Notes: generated by a model from the letters alone, not told the origin. Counted from the stretch's first letter, positions 39,164 to 49,037 are shown. The stretch: DNA of 64,000 nucleotides from Mycobacterium sp. MS1601 (GCF_001984215.1 NZ_CP019422.1:1-64000), one strand, 5' to 3'. Numbers and translations: made by a program.

Positions 39164-39460
39164 CTAGACCATGAATGTCTGGGCAGAAGCCCCGTCCTGG
39201 GACACGAAGTCCACACCAGCCTGGTCGGCGGCCTGGCCGTGGCGGTGGATGACTTCCTTCCCCTCGTTGGTGGCGTCGATGATCATCTGCTGCGCCTGGG
39301 CGTAGGTGACCGACGCCTGATCGGTGGTGAAGTACTCGGCGATACCGCCGAGCAGGTTCTGCGCCTCGGAGGCGATGTTGTCCAGCTCGCCGCTGAACGT
39401 TCCCAGGGCGGCGTTGTAATCGACGATCGCGCCGGGATTGACCTTGATCATTCCGTCCAT
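39164..39460 (-). CDS. Esx/WXG100-like secreted protein (EsxA position)
   Basis: This 98-residue protein has the two-helix hairpin layout of WXG100 proteins but no WXG; the turn region reads IAEYFTTDQASVTY. It is the second of a pair, 40 nt after the EsxB-like gene, with AAGGA upstream of ATG 39460. By position it is the EsxA-type partner of a secreted heterodimer. Confidence 0.75.
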   Translation of the reverse strand: MDGMIKVNPGAIVDYNAALGTFSGELDNIASEAQNLLGGIAEYFTTDQASVTYAQAQQMIIDATNEGKEVIHRHGQAADQAGVDFVSQDGASAQTFMV

Positions 39461-39500
39461 TGTGGTGGAGTCCTTTCGAATGTCTGTGGTGGTGGAAGGG

Positions 39501-39821
39501 TCAGGTGAAGCGCAGGCCGCCGGCGACCGACTGGATCTGCTGGGCGCTCTGGGTGTCGATGTTGGTGAAGTCCGGCGCGCTGTTACGCAGTGCCGCGATC
39601 AGCGACTCCCACCGCATGTTCATCTCGCGCTGTGCCTGCGAGATCTCTTCTGCCGTGGCCACGTTGGCGATACCGGCCTGGCCGTCGAGGCCGCCGGAGG
39701 CCTGCAGTTCGGTCGAGTGCTGCTGGTAGCGGCTGAGCACGTCGAGGGCTCGCATCTTGAGATCGTCGAGCTGGTCGGCGGTGGACTGGATCTGCGCCGC
39801 CCCAACAACTTGCTGTGCCAT
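39501..39821 (-). CDS. Esx/WXG100-like secreted protein (EsxB position)
   Basis: The 106-residue protein has two long helices separated by GGLDGQAGIAN; the WXG tryptophan is absent, though W occurs later in MNMRWESL. It should pair with the next gene's product. Unlike most units in this element it has a leader of about 40 nt and a ribosome site (AGGAG, 39827-39831), as expected for a highly translated substrate. Confidence 0.76.
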   Translation of the reverse strand: MAQQVVGAAQIQSTADQLDDLKMRALDVLSRYQQHSTELQASGGLDGQAGIANVATAEEISQAQREMNMRWESLIAALRNSAPDFTNIDTQSAQQIQSVAGGLRFT

Positions 39822-39852
39822 GGAAACTCCTGTTCTGGAAGGTGTTTGGTTC

Positions 39853-39902
39853 TAGACAAAGTCTATGGGCGTCTACACACCCCGCCGTGCGCTAATTTTT
39901 TG
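39853..39902 (-). promoter_or_regulatory. Promoter of the Esx pair with conserved box and -10 inverted repeat
   Basis: Minus strand: CAAAAAATTA then GCGCAC (39887-39892), 21 bp, TAGACT (39860-39865). The -10 is one arm of TAGAC-AAA-GTCTA (39853-39865), a possible operator. The box abuts the PPE stop codon. Confidence 0.7.
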
Positions 39903-41144
39903 TTACCTGTCCCCCCTGTCAGCAGCCGATCGGGCAAGCGTGACCTGCATCGTGCGTCCCTGCCGCTGCTCGGTCGCTGCCCCGCCGTCGCGCCCCATCG
40001 CCGAGGCCGGAGCGCCGTACAGACCACCAGTGCCTGCACCCCCTGACGGGCTCGGTCCGGTGGCCACCGGTTCGACGGCACCTCCGAATCCGCCTGGCAG
40101 TTTGGGGGCATTGGGGGTGCTGAAACTGCCCACCGGGCGGGTGTAGGAACTGGTGGGAACGACCCCGCTGCCGCCGGCGCCGATGCCGCCGCCACCGCCG
40201 CCGCCCCCGCTGAGCGCACTGGCCAACCCCGGCGTCGCCACCGGTGTACCGGTCAGCGGAGCTGCTGACGCGGCCCCCTGGGCGCCACCGAGACCGCCCA
40301 TGCTCGATGACAGCGGGCCGAGCATGCCCATCGGCATCTGCATGAACTGGCTGAGCATCTGCGGGGCCTGGCCCAGCATCTGCGGAGCCTGGCCCATCAT
40401 GCCGGTGACCGACGAGAGCTGCCCCATCATCCCCATCGGTCCGCCCATCGCCGACATGGCATCGGCCGGTGCCGAGACCGCTTCACTGGCCGGTACCGCG
40501 GCGGTGCTGGCCTGCTGCATGCTTTGCGAGCTGGCCTGCAATGCGCCCTGCACACCGGCCTGCGCCCCAGCGTCAGCCAAGGCGGCCAATGCTGCGGCCG
40601 GGTTGGGTGCCATCGGTGCGAACGGCGGCGGCGTCGCCAGTACGCCCAACGCCGCGGTGACCACACCTTGGTAACTCGTCATGATGGTGGCGTTCTGAAT
40701 CCACTGTCGCTCATATTCGGCGACCAGGGCCGCGATCGCCGGACTGTTCTGCCCGATGAAATTCGTGGCGACCAGCGCCTCAGTGTCGACGAGGTTCTGA
40801 TCCGACACCGGTCCAGGCACCATCGTGGTTTTGGCCAGGTGATAGGCATCTACGATGGCCGTCGCCTGCACGACAGCTTCCTCGAACCAGGCCACCGCCA
40901 TGCCCAAGATTCCGGCGAACGCTTGAGCGGTCATCGTCATCGCCGCACCACCGGCGCCCTGCCAGCCCACCGCGGCCGTGCTGGTCGTGCTGGTGGTCAT
41001 GGTGGCAATCTCAGCGCTGAGCATCGCTGCGGTCGCCTGATGAGCCGCTGCGGCTGCCGCAGCAGTAGCCGCCTCATCGCCGGTGACCAACTGGTAGTAG
41101 TTCACCTGCGGCGGATTGAGCGCCGAATCCCCGAAGCCTGGCAT
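39903..41144 (-). CDS. PPE-family protein
   Basis: This 413-residue protein has the PPE N-terminal domain in variant form: FGDSALNPPQVNYYQLVTG at the start and a WXG turn in VGWQGAGG near residue 60, then an EspG-binding helical tip. The C-terminal 180 residues are Met/Gly/Pro-rich low-complexity. It follows the PE gene by 15 nt and should be exported as a PE-PPE dimer with EspG. Confidence 0.87.
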   Translation of the reverse strand: MPGFGDSALNPPQVNYYQLVTGDEAATAAAAAAAHQATAAMLSAEIATMTTSTTSTAAVGWQGAGGAAMTMTAQAFAGILGMAVAWFEEAVVQATAIVDAYHLAKTTMVPGPVSDQNLVDTEALVATNFIGQNSPAIAALVAEYERQWIQNATIMTSYQGVVTAALGVLATPPPFAPMAPNPAAALAALADAGAQAGVQGALQASSQSMQQASTAAVPASEAVSAPADAMSAMGGPMGMMGQLSSVTGMMGQAPQMLGQAPQMLSQFMQMPMGMLGPLSSSMGGLGGAQGAASAAPLTGTPVATPGLASALSGGGGGGGGIGAGGSGVVPTSSYTRPVGSFSTPNAPKLPGGFGGAVEPVATGPSPSGGAGTGGLYGAPASAMGRDGGAATEQRQGRTMQVTLARSAADRGDR

Positions 41145-41159
41145 TGCCCGAAAGCGGTT

Positions 41160-41468
41160 CTAGATCGCCAGAGCGCTCTGCTGCAGCACATCCATGGCGG
41201 CGTAGCTGGTGCCGTTGACGCCGACGTTGCCGGCGAACATTGCCCGCGTCATCGTCAGCTGCGTCAGCGCGGCTACCGCGGCTGCGCCGCGCGCGTTGAG
41301 CGCCGCCGCCACCGCCATCGACGCCGGATCGCTACCCGGGGGCAGCACCGCCGTCATCACGGGGGCAGCCCCGGAGGTCCCGGCGGCCATGGTCGCCGCG
41401 CCTGCGCTCTCGGCAGCCGACAGCATTCCGACCAGCGCCGGCTCGACACCAATGATTGGAACGGACAT
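41160..41468 (-). CDS. PE-family protein with YxxxD secretion signal
   Basis: This 102-residue protein has the PE motif in VEPALVGML and the T7SS signal YxxxD as YAAMD near the C-terminus. It is the partner of the next PPE protein and carries the secretion signal of the pair. A ribosome site (GAAGGGAGAGG on the minus strand, about 41476-41486) precedes ATG 41468. Confidence 0.88.
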   Translation of the reverse strand: MSVPIIGVEPALVGMLSAAESAGAATMAAGTSGAAPVMTAVLPPGSDPASMAVAAALNARGAAAVAALTQLTMTRAMFAGNVGVNGTSYAAMDVLQQSALAI

Positions 41469-41505
41469 TTGTTTGCCTCTCCCTTCGTGGGGGTGATCTG
41501 AACTC

Positions 41506-41545
41506 AGTTTAAGCCCAGTACTAGGGGGCTACCTGCGCTAAATTC
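41506..41545 (-). promoter_or_regulatory. Promoter of the PE-PPE pair with conserved box
   Basis: Minus strand: GGAATTTA then GCGCAG (41533-41538), 21 bp, TAAACT (41506-41511), then a leader of about 30 nt with a ribosome site. The rest of 41546-41672 has only a hairpin, ACCGAAAT-6 nt-ATTTCGGT, near 41598-41619 and no gene I can support. Confidence 0.7.
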
Positions 41546-41672
41546 CGCAGGTCAGCCACAACCCGCGATGACCTCGACGGATGGCCGCAAGTCACACCGA
41601 AATTCGCTGATTTCGGTGCCCAGGCTACTGATTCCGTAGCCGGATGTAGCGCAGAAGTCACGGGTGAGCGCA

Positions 41673-44600
41673 TTAGCTCGGGCCGACCGGTGAGGAATGT
41701 CGACCCGCCGTCGAGCGCACCGGCTCGGGTGTCCAGGCCACCAGCACACCATCGGTCGTGCCGCCGGGATGTACGTAGATGCCCTTACCTTGACGTTGAG
41801 GCTCGGCGTAGACACCGCTGATGATCGGGCCGTGTTCTCGGCGGCCGTCCAGAATGATCGTCGGTTGCAGGGCGCCGGCCAGTCGGCCGAGCATGCTGTT
41901 GCCCGACGCCTGGAAGCTCCACAGCTTGATGTCGGCCGCCGCGATGATGTGCATGCCCAGCTGGTCGGCCGTTTCCACGTAGTCGGCCAACTCCATCAGC
42001 GGATTCTGCGCCGAGTTCCACGACGTGACGTCATCGGCGAACACGAAGATCTTGCGGCCGGTCCAGAACTGGCGTTTCAGCATCTCCGAGGGACTGGTGC
42101 CCGGCGGCGGGGTGCGCTTGTCGAACAGCTCCTTCAACTCCCCCGCAGCCTTTTTGATGTCGTTGAGGGTGTAGGCGTAGCGCGACAGCCACGTCTCCTC
42201 CGGCACCACGCCCATGTGGCGGCGGCGCGGATCAATCAACACAATGGTGGCCTCATCGGGACTGTAGTGGGCCATGACGCTGTGCATCATCGTGCGCAGG
42301 AACGCCGAGCGTCCCGATTGCGCGCGGCCCACGACCACCGCGTGGGGGTTCTCAGCGAAGTCGACGTAGGCCGGGCCCAGATCGGACTCCGACAGACCGA
42401 ACGGAACCAGGTCGCGTTGGGCGCCGCCGTTGACCCGCGCCAACACATCAGATAGCGGCACCATCTCCGGCAGGCGCTTCACCTCGGCGAATTTCTCCAC
42501 TCCGGCCACCCGGCGCACCACTGCGCCGACACCGCGAGCGTCGATGTGGCCGGACGGATCATTGGCCAGCACCGGCTCGCCGATCATGATGTGGAATCCG
42601 GCGGCGCTGAGGCCGTGTCCTGGCTTATTCGGAACCTCTTTGCCCCGGTTGACGGTGGGGTCGCGCCGGCCCAGCTCGGATTCCCGCTCATCGGTCATCC
42701 GCAACTCGATGCGCTCCGTGGACAGGTTCTTGACCTGGGTGTTGATCTTCGACAGATAGCTGGTGTGGGTGACGATCGTGCGCACCCCGTAGTTGCCCGC
42801 GCGCATCAGCGACATCACCTGGTCGACCCATTTTTGGTTGGCGTCGTTGAAGTTGCCCCAGCCGTCGATGACCAGCACCACATCACCGCCGGAGACGCCG
42901 ATATCGGTCGGATTCGGGCCGAACTTCGCCGCCCGCACCTGCTCCATATCCAGGCCGCGGGTGGCGAATAGCCGTTCACGCTCCTCAACAATGCCGCGCA
43001 CGGTGGCCAACAAGCGGGTGACGCCCTCGGTGTCGTGCAGAGCCGCCACTGCTGCCACATGCGGAAGATCGTTCAACGCTGCCAATTGTGGGCCGCTGGC
43101 AGCAATGCAATAGAACTGCACCCGCTCCGGCCGGTACATCAACGCACCCGCGGTGATCATGGTCATGATCGCGTTGGTATGACCCATACGGGGGGCGCCG
43201 ACGATGAGCGCGCTGCTTTCCAGCATGTTCAGGTAGCAGACATCCTGGCGGTGCTGACGTGGGCGATCCTCCAGCGCCACCGGCAACACCAGGCCCGGGT
43301 TCTGGCCGTAGTCGACATCCCACGGCTTGCCGCGCAGTCGAGCCACCAGATCGTCGGCGGCCGGCGGAGCGCCCAGTGGGGGCAGCCACAGCTGGCGTGG
43401 CGGGGCGGCCCCCGTGGCCTGCAGGGAACCAATCACGGCGTCGATGATCTTCACGCTGGCGGCCTCCGGGACCGGCGCCGGGGCAGCGTCGCGTTCGACC
43501 GGCTCGGCCAGCAGGCCATCGATGTCGGCGGCCTCTTCGGCCGTGAAAGCGCGGGGCTCGAACCAGGTGCCGGCCTCCAGCGGACGGCTGTCGTCGGGCC
43601 CGGTCTGCGGAACGAAATCAGCCGAGGAATAGAAGAATCGGAACTGGCGTGGCTGGCGCTGCGCCACCCGCAGGAACGCAGTACCCTCCGCGCCTTTCTC
43701 GTCGATCTTGGCGGCGATCCCCACACCGAGGGCCTCGCGAGAATCTTCCTCGGTGCCGGTACGGCCGGCGATGGTGAAGCCGAGCAGCTTGCGGATGTCG
43801 CGCAGCTTCTGGGTGTCGACGGTCTGGCCGACCAGCTGCAAAAACATGTGATAGGCGCGGCCCTGGCGCATGATCCGCCAGAACAAGCTGCGGAACTTAT
43901 CGCCCCAGTCGCGGTCGCTGAGCAGCTCCTGGTACTCGTCGGCGATGACCCACAGCACCGGCACCGGCGGCAGCGAGGGATCAGTGAGCCGCCGCTGGTT
44001 GTAGACCGTCAGATCCACCACGTCCGGGCCGGCGGCGTTGCACAGCGCGCCGCGACGATCAAGCTCGCCTTCCAGCGCCTCATACATGCGGCCGACAAGG
44101 TGGCGCTCATCGCCGAGGTTGCTGACACTGGCCACCACATGCGGGAACTGTTCGAGCACGCCGGCTGCTGATTTCAGCTTGAAGTCGAAGAACACCACAT
44201 TGGCGACCTCCGGCGAATGGGTCAACGCCATCGAGGCGACCTCGGTGATGATGCCCTCAGACTTGCCCGCGCCGGTCGTGCCGATGAACAGCGAATGCAT
44301 GCCCATGCCCTGCTGGCTGCCCTCTTTGAGATCCAGGTCGACGACCTGGCCGCTCTCATCGAGACCGACCGGGAACCGCATCCACTCGGGGCCCTGGCTG
44401 CGGCGCGGCGACCACAGGCGGTCCACGTCGAGGTTGCGTGGGTCCCGCACCCCCACCGCGTCGAGCAGCGTGCGCTGCTGGTGGCCGGAATCGGTGACCG
44501 TGGTGACCCCGCCGGAGGCGCGGAAGCGGGCCATCGCCCGAGCGAACCGCTCCGCCGCGGTGATCGACAGCTGGTCGGCCTTGGCGTAGAAGGCGTCGTC

Positions 44601-45830
44601 GAGCTCGTCGGAGGACGGGTGCTGCACACCGCTAAACGGTGTGAGGTCCTCGGCGGGCAGTCGCTTGCGCAGCGCACCGCCCACGAGGCGGTACGTGGTC
44701 TCCGGGGAAAACCCGATCCAACTCTTCGTCCCGAACGCATCATGCGGCGAGGGCGGCGGCACCGACGGTGCCAGGCGCACAAAGCAGGTGCCGGCATACC
44801 CGGCGCTGCCAGTCAGGCCGGCCCAGTCCTCGGGGGTTCCGCAGTTGTCGTCGATGATCACCCGGAACGGCAGAACGGTGTTCCCCGCGCCGTGCAATCC
44901 GCTGGCCGGGGGTGTCCACTCGCTACGCGGAAGCTCCGCCTCGTCGAAAAACTCCTCAAGCTGAGCCGGGGAGGAAAACAGCAGGCGGCGCTCGCCGCAG
45001 CCGTCGCGCTTGCTGTGATGCTGCATATGTGGCAGCCACTTCGTCCAGTCCCACACCGACGGGGCGTCGCTGACCACCAGAATCTGGAGGTCGGCGGGGC
45101 TGTGGAATGCCGCCAGCTGGCACACCATCGCCCGCAGCAGAGCGCGTGCCTCGCCCATATCCCCGATGAACGAGACGCCCGCGAAGCGTTGCAGCCAAAT
45201 CACCTTGGCCATGTCGTCGATGTATTCCTGCTCCAGCAGGAACTTGCGCAGGGCGTGACCGGTGGCCGGTTCGATCTGTGATGCCTCGGGAATCTTCGGC
45301 TTCTCGATCGTCATGGCGAGCTTGACCTTGCCGACCCCGACCCGGACCTCGCCGAATTCATCCGAACTCGGTGAGCGTTCCCACATGCGTTCGGTGCCGA
45401 CCGCGGCCGCGAGTTTGGCTGGGTCCCAATGGAAATGCTCGCGATGGTCGAACTGGGCGCGGCGCTGCACCTCGATCTCATCGCGCACATCATCCTGGCG
45501 GGCGAAGTAGTTGGCCCGGTACTGCCGCAGCTCACCCCAGGACATCTTCTGCGCGGCTCCGCGGCCGCGGAACAGCATGCCCGCCATGCCGATCAGCATC
45601 ATGATCCCGAAAATGCCGAAACCCGATGCGAAGCTTCGCATTCCGGACATGTACATCGCGACGATAAACCCGATCACACCGACAATCAGAACGATCGGCA
45701 GCACAATCCCCCACACACTGCGCGGCGGCGGGATCGGCGCCGGAATCGGCGGATCAATCGCGATCTTGCCGCCCGCCGTCGCCGGCGGGCGTGCAATCGG
45801 GCCGGGCCGCCTGAACTGTTGAGTGGTCAC
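41673..45830 (-). CDS. eccC: ESX motor ATPase EccC, single-chain form
   Basis: EccC selects substrates and powers ESX secretion. This 1385-residue protein has two N-terminal membrane helices (about residues 40-85), a DUF domain, and three FtsK/SpoIIIE ATPase domains: GTTGAGKS near 517 (intact P-loop), GAPRMGHT near 877 and GRAQSGRS near 1166 (both degenerate, as in other EccCs). It is unsplit, unlike EccCa/EccCb of ESX-1. GTG 45830 is 7 nt after TAGGGT. Confidence 0.93.
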   Translation of the reverse strand: MTTQQFRRPGPIARPPATAGGKIAIDPPIPAPIPPPRSVWGIVLPIVLIVGVIGFIVAMYMSGMRSFASGFGIFGIMMLIGMAGMLFRGRGAAQKMSWGELRQYRANYFARQDDVRDEIEVQRRAQFDHREHFHWDPAKLAAAVGTERMWERSPSSDEFGEVRVGVGKVKLAMTIEKPKIPEASQIEPATGHALRKFLLEQEYIDDMAKVIWLQRFAGVSFIGDMGEARALLRAMVCQLAAFHSPADLQILVVSDAPSVWDWTKWLPHMQHHSKRDGCGERRLLFSSPAQLEEFFDEAELPRSEWTPPASGLHGAGNTVLPFRVIIDDNCGTPEDWAGLTGSAGYAGTCFVRLAPSVPPPSPHDAFGTKSWIGFSPETTYRLVGGALRKRLPAEDLTPFSGVQHPSSDELDDAFYAKADQLSITAAERFARAMARFRASGGVTTVTDSGHQQRTLLDAVGVRDPRNLDVDRLWSPRRSQGPEWMRFPVGLDESGQVVDLDLKEGSQQGMGMHSLFIGTTGAGKSEGIITEVASMALTHSPEVANVVFFDFKLKSAAGVLEQFPHVVASVSNLGDERHLVGRMYEALEGELDRRGALCNAAGPDVVDLTVYNQRRLTDPSLPPVPVLWVIADEYQELLSDRDWGDKFRSLFWRIMRQGRAYHMFLQLVGQTVDTQKLRDIRKLLGFTIAGRTGTEEDSREALGVGIAAKIDEKGAEGTAFLRVAQRQPRQFRFFYSSADFVPQTGPDDSRPLEAGTWFEPRAFTAEEAADIDGLLAEPVERDAAPAPVPEAASVKIIDAVIGSLQATGAAPPRQLWLPPLGAPPAADDLVARLRGKPWDVDYGQNPGLVLPVALEDRPRQHRQDVCYLNMLESSALIVGAPRMGHTNAIMTMITAGALMYRPERVQFYCIAASGPQLAALNDLPHVAAVAALHDTEGVTRLLATVRGIVEERERLFATRGLDMEQVRAAKFGPNPTDIGVSGGDVVLVIDGWGNFNDANQKWVDQVMSLMRAGNYGVRTIVTHTSYLSKINTQVKNLSTERIELRMTDERESELGRRDPTVNRGKEVPNKPGHGLSAAGFHIMIGEPVLANDPSGHIDARGVGAVVRRVAGVEKFAEVKRLPEMVPLSDVLARVNGGAQRDLVPFGLSESDLGPAYVDFAENPHAVVVGRAQSGRSAFLRTMMHSVMAHYSPDEATIVLIDPRRRHMGVVPEETWLSRYAYTLNDIKKAAGELKELFDKRTPPPGTSPSEMLKRQFWTGRKIFVFADDVTSWNSAQNPLMELADYVETADQLGMHIIAAADIKLWSFQASGNSMLGRLAGALQPTIILDGRREHGPIISGVYAEPQRQGKGIYVHPGGTTDGVLVAWTPEPVRSTAGRHSSPVGPS

Positions 45831-45837
45831 GTAACTG

Positions 45838-45880
45838 ACCCTAACCCCGTCCAGGGGGCTATATCGGCGCCAATTTCAGA
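45838..45880 (-). promoter_or_regulatory. Leaderless promoter with conserved box, eccC
   Basis: Minus strand: TGAAATTG then GCGCCG (45865-45870), 21 bp, TAGGGT (45838-45843), 7 nt, GTG 45830. Confidence 0.75.
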
Positions 45881-45946
45881 GCGCCCGATAATCAGACAAC
45901 CCACGATGCTGCGACCCCCTTCACGCAACAAGCGGTGACCGAACTG

Positions 45947-46462
45947 TCAGGGGCCCACCGGGGCAAGCCCGCCGAAACCACCCCCGGCCGCGCCGCCCGG
46001 ATCAATTGGCTCGACGTCATCGACCCTGACCATCAGCCCGTTGTGGTCATATTCCCAATGCCAACTATCCGCGCCGGTATTGCTGACCGGGCGGATGCTC
46101 GGTGCGCCCCCGCCGCCGCTGGCCCCCGGCGGCGGCATCGGCTGCATAGTCTGAGCGACCGACCTGATGTCGGCGGCGCTCTCAGTATCCTGCCCCCGAA
46201 GCTCAGTCGTGGCGGTCTCAGCCTTCTGAACCCCTTCGATGGGCTCCGGCGCCAGCGTCGCCGAGCAGTGCGCGACATTCTCGGCCACCGCGACGGCCAC
46301 GGCGTTGGCGGCGACATCGATCGGCGAAATGCCCCCCGCAGGCATCGGCACAGGGCCAGGCTGTGCCGACCGGCTCACCTCCCCAGCGATCGACTGGGCA
46401 GTGCCAGTGACCGCCGCGGGCAACACCTCGATCGGCTTCGCGCCCCCAGATACTGCAGGCAT
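45947..46462 (-). CDS. Small putative ESX-associated protein
   Basis: This 171-residue protein has a helical first half (IDVAANAVAVAVAENVAHC, then VQKAETATTELRGQDTES) and a Pro/Gly-rich tail with WHWEYDHNGLMVRVDD. No signal peptide or known family. It follows the EspK-like gene by 14 nt and may be a co-secreted protein or chaperone. Confidence 0.6.
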   Translation of the reverse strand: MPAVSGGAKPIEVLPAAVTGTAQSIAGEVSRSAQPGPVPMPAGGISPIDVAANAVAVAVAENVAHCSATLAPEPIEGVQKAETATTELRGQDTESAADIRSVAQTMQPMPPPGASGGGGAPSIRPVSNTGADSWHWEYDHNGLMVRVDDVEPIDPGGAAGGGFGGLAPVGP

Positions 46463-46476
46463 CTACACAACTCCCC

Positions 46477-49017
46477 TCATGCGGCCATCGTGGGCCATAG
46501 TTCAGCTTCCTTCGCGATATGCCTTGCCGTGTAGGCGATCTCGACATAATCCGGTGTCGTGCTGCGCCACCACGACAGCAGCTCCGCGGCGCGGGCCACG
46601 TTGTGGAAACACCGCGCATAGGCAGACGGGCCCACGTCGCCAGCCACCCGACCTGGCCGCTGGCCCGCGCTGTCGAGGATCGCTGCGCGCATCGCCACGT
46701 CAAGATCGGCCCACAACTCTTCGGTCACCGGCTCACCATTCTCGATCGCCGTAGCGATCTGGCGAATGGCCGGAGGAACCTGGAAGCCCAGCAGCTCAGA
46801 GGCGCGCGAAAGGACCGCGCGCACTGCGGCAACCGTCAACGCCCATAGCTGTGAACGATCAACCACCCCGCCGGTGGTCAGGCGCGCGTACTCGGGGCGG
46901 TCAATGGTCTCCAGCCGATGAATACGAGTTTCATCCAGCGCCGGCGGTGCTGAGTCGGCCTTGATCGGTGACGTGGTCAACGCGCAATTCTCGATATGCC
47001 GTACACCGGCATCCCGCGCCACAGCGGCGTTGCCGCCATAGTCCGTCGACACCGCCAGCGCCCACAACTCGACGTTCGGGTTGCTCGCCATGCACATCTG
47101 CCCGTACGCGGTCATCGTCTGGGCTGGGTTGACCCAGCCGAACCAGCGGGCGTGAAAATCCTTGTCCAAACCAGGATCTGAAAAAACTAGCCGCGCGGAG
47201 CTGGGCAGAAACACCCCCGGCGGGATGAACCCGCTGCCCTCACTGCTCACCACCCATGCCTGCGGCCCTGACGGCGTCTTGAACATCCCGACGCACCAGT
47301 CGATGCACCCATAAACCCGCGAGGCGTGCATCAGCTCGTAGACCAGTTCCGACGCCTTATCGAGCAACGGGTCAGGCGCCCCAGACTGCGCCCCTGCGAT
47401 CGCGCCCGCCGCTGTGGCGCCGACACCCGAGGCGACCACACCCGGCGGAAGCGCTGTCCCCTGGCCCGGGCTCGCAGGTGGAGGTGGCGGTGGCGCGGGC
47501 GGCGGGCCGCCCGCCGCCGCAGGCGCGACCTGCCTGGGCTGCAAATCAGAGTTAAACGGAGGCAGCGGGCCAGCCGGAGCGGCCGCTGGCGGCATCATCG
47601 GCGCACCCATCGAGCCCATATGCCCGGTCGGAACACTCGCCGCCGACCCTGGCGACGCGACGTGCGCAGGCCCGCCAGCCGCCGACACCGGCGCGGGACC
47701 GGCCGAGACCGGCGTACTCGACGCACCCGTAGTCGAGCTCAGGGGCTGCGCCGGAGGAGGAGCAACAGGCGGCGGCAAGACCGAGCCCGTACCTAAGCCC
47801 GCATTGAACCCGCGGGAGAAGTCAGACGAGGTAGCCGCGCCCGGTGCGCCACCGCCACCCGCAGCCGCAGACGGAAGACCGCCCGCCGCCGGCGACACAG
47901 AAGACGGCAGTGACGACGACAGCCCCGCATTCGACGACAACGAACTAGGCGACAGACCACCGGTCCCCGCCGGCGACAACCCGCTCGCAGACGGCGGCTT
48001 GAACCCACTCCCCACCGAGCCCAGCGACGAAGCGCCGCCGCTCCCGCCAGACGACACAGGCGTCATCGGCGGAGTCATCGCCGGAGTGTTCGACGAGCCC
48101 CACTCCGGCATCTTCCCCGCTGGATCCCCCTTTGCCGGGTCGACGGAACTCGCCGGGTTACCTTGGGCGCCGTCGCCAGGGGCGCCGGAGCCAGCGCCCG
48201 GCTCTCCCGGTGTTTTCCCGGGTTCGGACGAACCGGGCGTCTCCCCGGGTTGCGGCTCCGTGCCACCCCCGCCAGGCATCTCGTCAGCCGGGGATTTAGG
48301 TGTCTGACCCCATTCGTCGAATTCGCTGGCCGGCGCCTTTGGCGTCGTGCCTCCTTGGCTGCTTGGGTTGTCGAGGGCCTGGACGTTGTCGCCGTTGCCG
48401 CCGGTTTGGGTCGTGTGGTCGGCCGGGTTGATTTGGCCGCCACCGGGCATTTGACTTGAGGGGTTGCCGCCGATGTTGGCTGCTTGCTCTGCGATAGACG
48501 CGGCGGTGTCAGTACCTACAGCCAGCGCTTCCCCTTGCGCTGCGGTGATGACGGCTTCAATCGCTGCGTAGATAGCTGCCATGGCCGCACCGGCGCCTAA
48601 CGGTGATAGGGATGCGGCTTGAAGTTGTTGCTTGAGTCGCTCAATTTCCTCATGTGCTTTGCGGTCGATCTCTTCGAGCCGGCCCCGGGCATGCCAGATC
48701 AGCTCAGCCGTTTCCTTGACCGCCTTAGCCATGTCGCCGTACAGGTCCGAGTGATTGATCACCGTCTGCGCCGTCCGATACGAGCGCTCACACATCGCGT
48801 CGATCATCTGCCCAGAGTTAGATCCCCCGAGATCGTCGGCTGCGCGACGGATCGCCGCTGCCGACATGCTCAGATCAGCACTTTTCTTACTCAGCGCGCT
48901 CGCGGTGTCCGACCACGACTCCGGCGACGTCGACGGCCAGGACCCGCCCAGAATGCGCATGGAGTACGGCCGTGTCGGCATCCCCGGGCCAGCGGCAACC
49001 GCTGCTGAAGCCGGCAT
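46477..49017 (-). CDS. Large EspK-like ESX-associated protein
   Basis: This 846-residue protein has a WXG100/EspE-like helical N-terminus (SWPSTSPESWSDTASALSKK, about 1-180), a Gly/Pro/Ser-rich linker (180-540) and a globular C-terminal domain containing AWVVSSEGSGFIPPGVFLP and NPNVELWALAVS. EspK of ESX-1 has the same order, and its C-terminal domain has a similar I.V.NS.G..YIPDGM.LP stretch. EspK acts as a chaperone/partner of EspB; the presence of an EspB-like protein nearby supports that role here. Confidence 0.65.
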   Translation of the reverse strand: MPASAAVAAGPGMPTRPYSMRILGGSWPSTSPESWSDTASALSKKSADLSMSAAAIRRAADDLGGSNSGQMIDAMCERSYRTAQTVINHSDLYGDMAKAVKETAELIWHARGRLEEIDRKAHEEIERLKQQLQAASLSPLGAGAAMAAIYAAIEAVITAAQGEALAVGTDTAASIAEQAANIGGNPSSQMPGGGQINPADHTTQTGGNGDNVQALDNPSSQGGTTPKAPASEFDEWGQTPKSPADEMPGGGGTEPQPGETPGSSEPGKTPGEPGAGSGAPGDGAQGNPASSVDPAKGDPAGKMPEWGSSNTPAMTPPMTPVSSGGSGGASSLGSVGSGFKPPSASGLSPAGTGGLSPSSLSSNAGLSSSLPSSVSPAAGGLPSAAAGGGGAPGAATSSDFSRGFNAGLGTGSVLPPPVAPPPAQPLSSTTGASSTPVSAGPAPVSAAGGPAHVASPGSAASVPTGHMGSMGAPMMPPAAAPAGPLPPFNSDLQPRQVAPAAAGGPPPAPPPPPPASPGQGTALPPGVVASGVGATAAGAIAGAQSGAPDPLLDKASELVYELMHASRVYGCIDWCVGMFKTPSGPQAWVVSSEGSGFIPPGVFLPSSARLVFSDPGLDKDFHARWFGWVNPAQTMTAYGQMCMASNPNVELWALAVSTDYGGNAAVARDAGVRHIENCALTTSPIKADSAPPALDETRIHRLETIDRPEYARLTTGGVVDRSQLWALTVAAVRAVLSRASELLGFQVPPAIRQIATAIENGEPVTEELWADLDVAMRAAILDSAGQRPGRVAGDVGPSAYARCFHNVARAAELLSWWRSTTPDYVEIAYTARHIAKEAELWPTMAA

Positions 49018-49037
49018 CAGCTAGTCCCCTTCATCAG

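Noticed and set aside
47400..48300. Long opposite-strand frame across the EspK-like linker
   Set aside because: It is the complement of a Gly/Pro/Ser-rich linker, which leaves the other strand open by composition.
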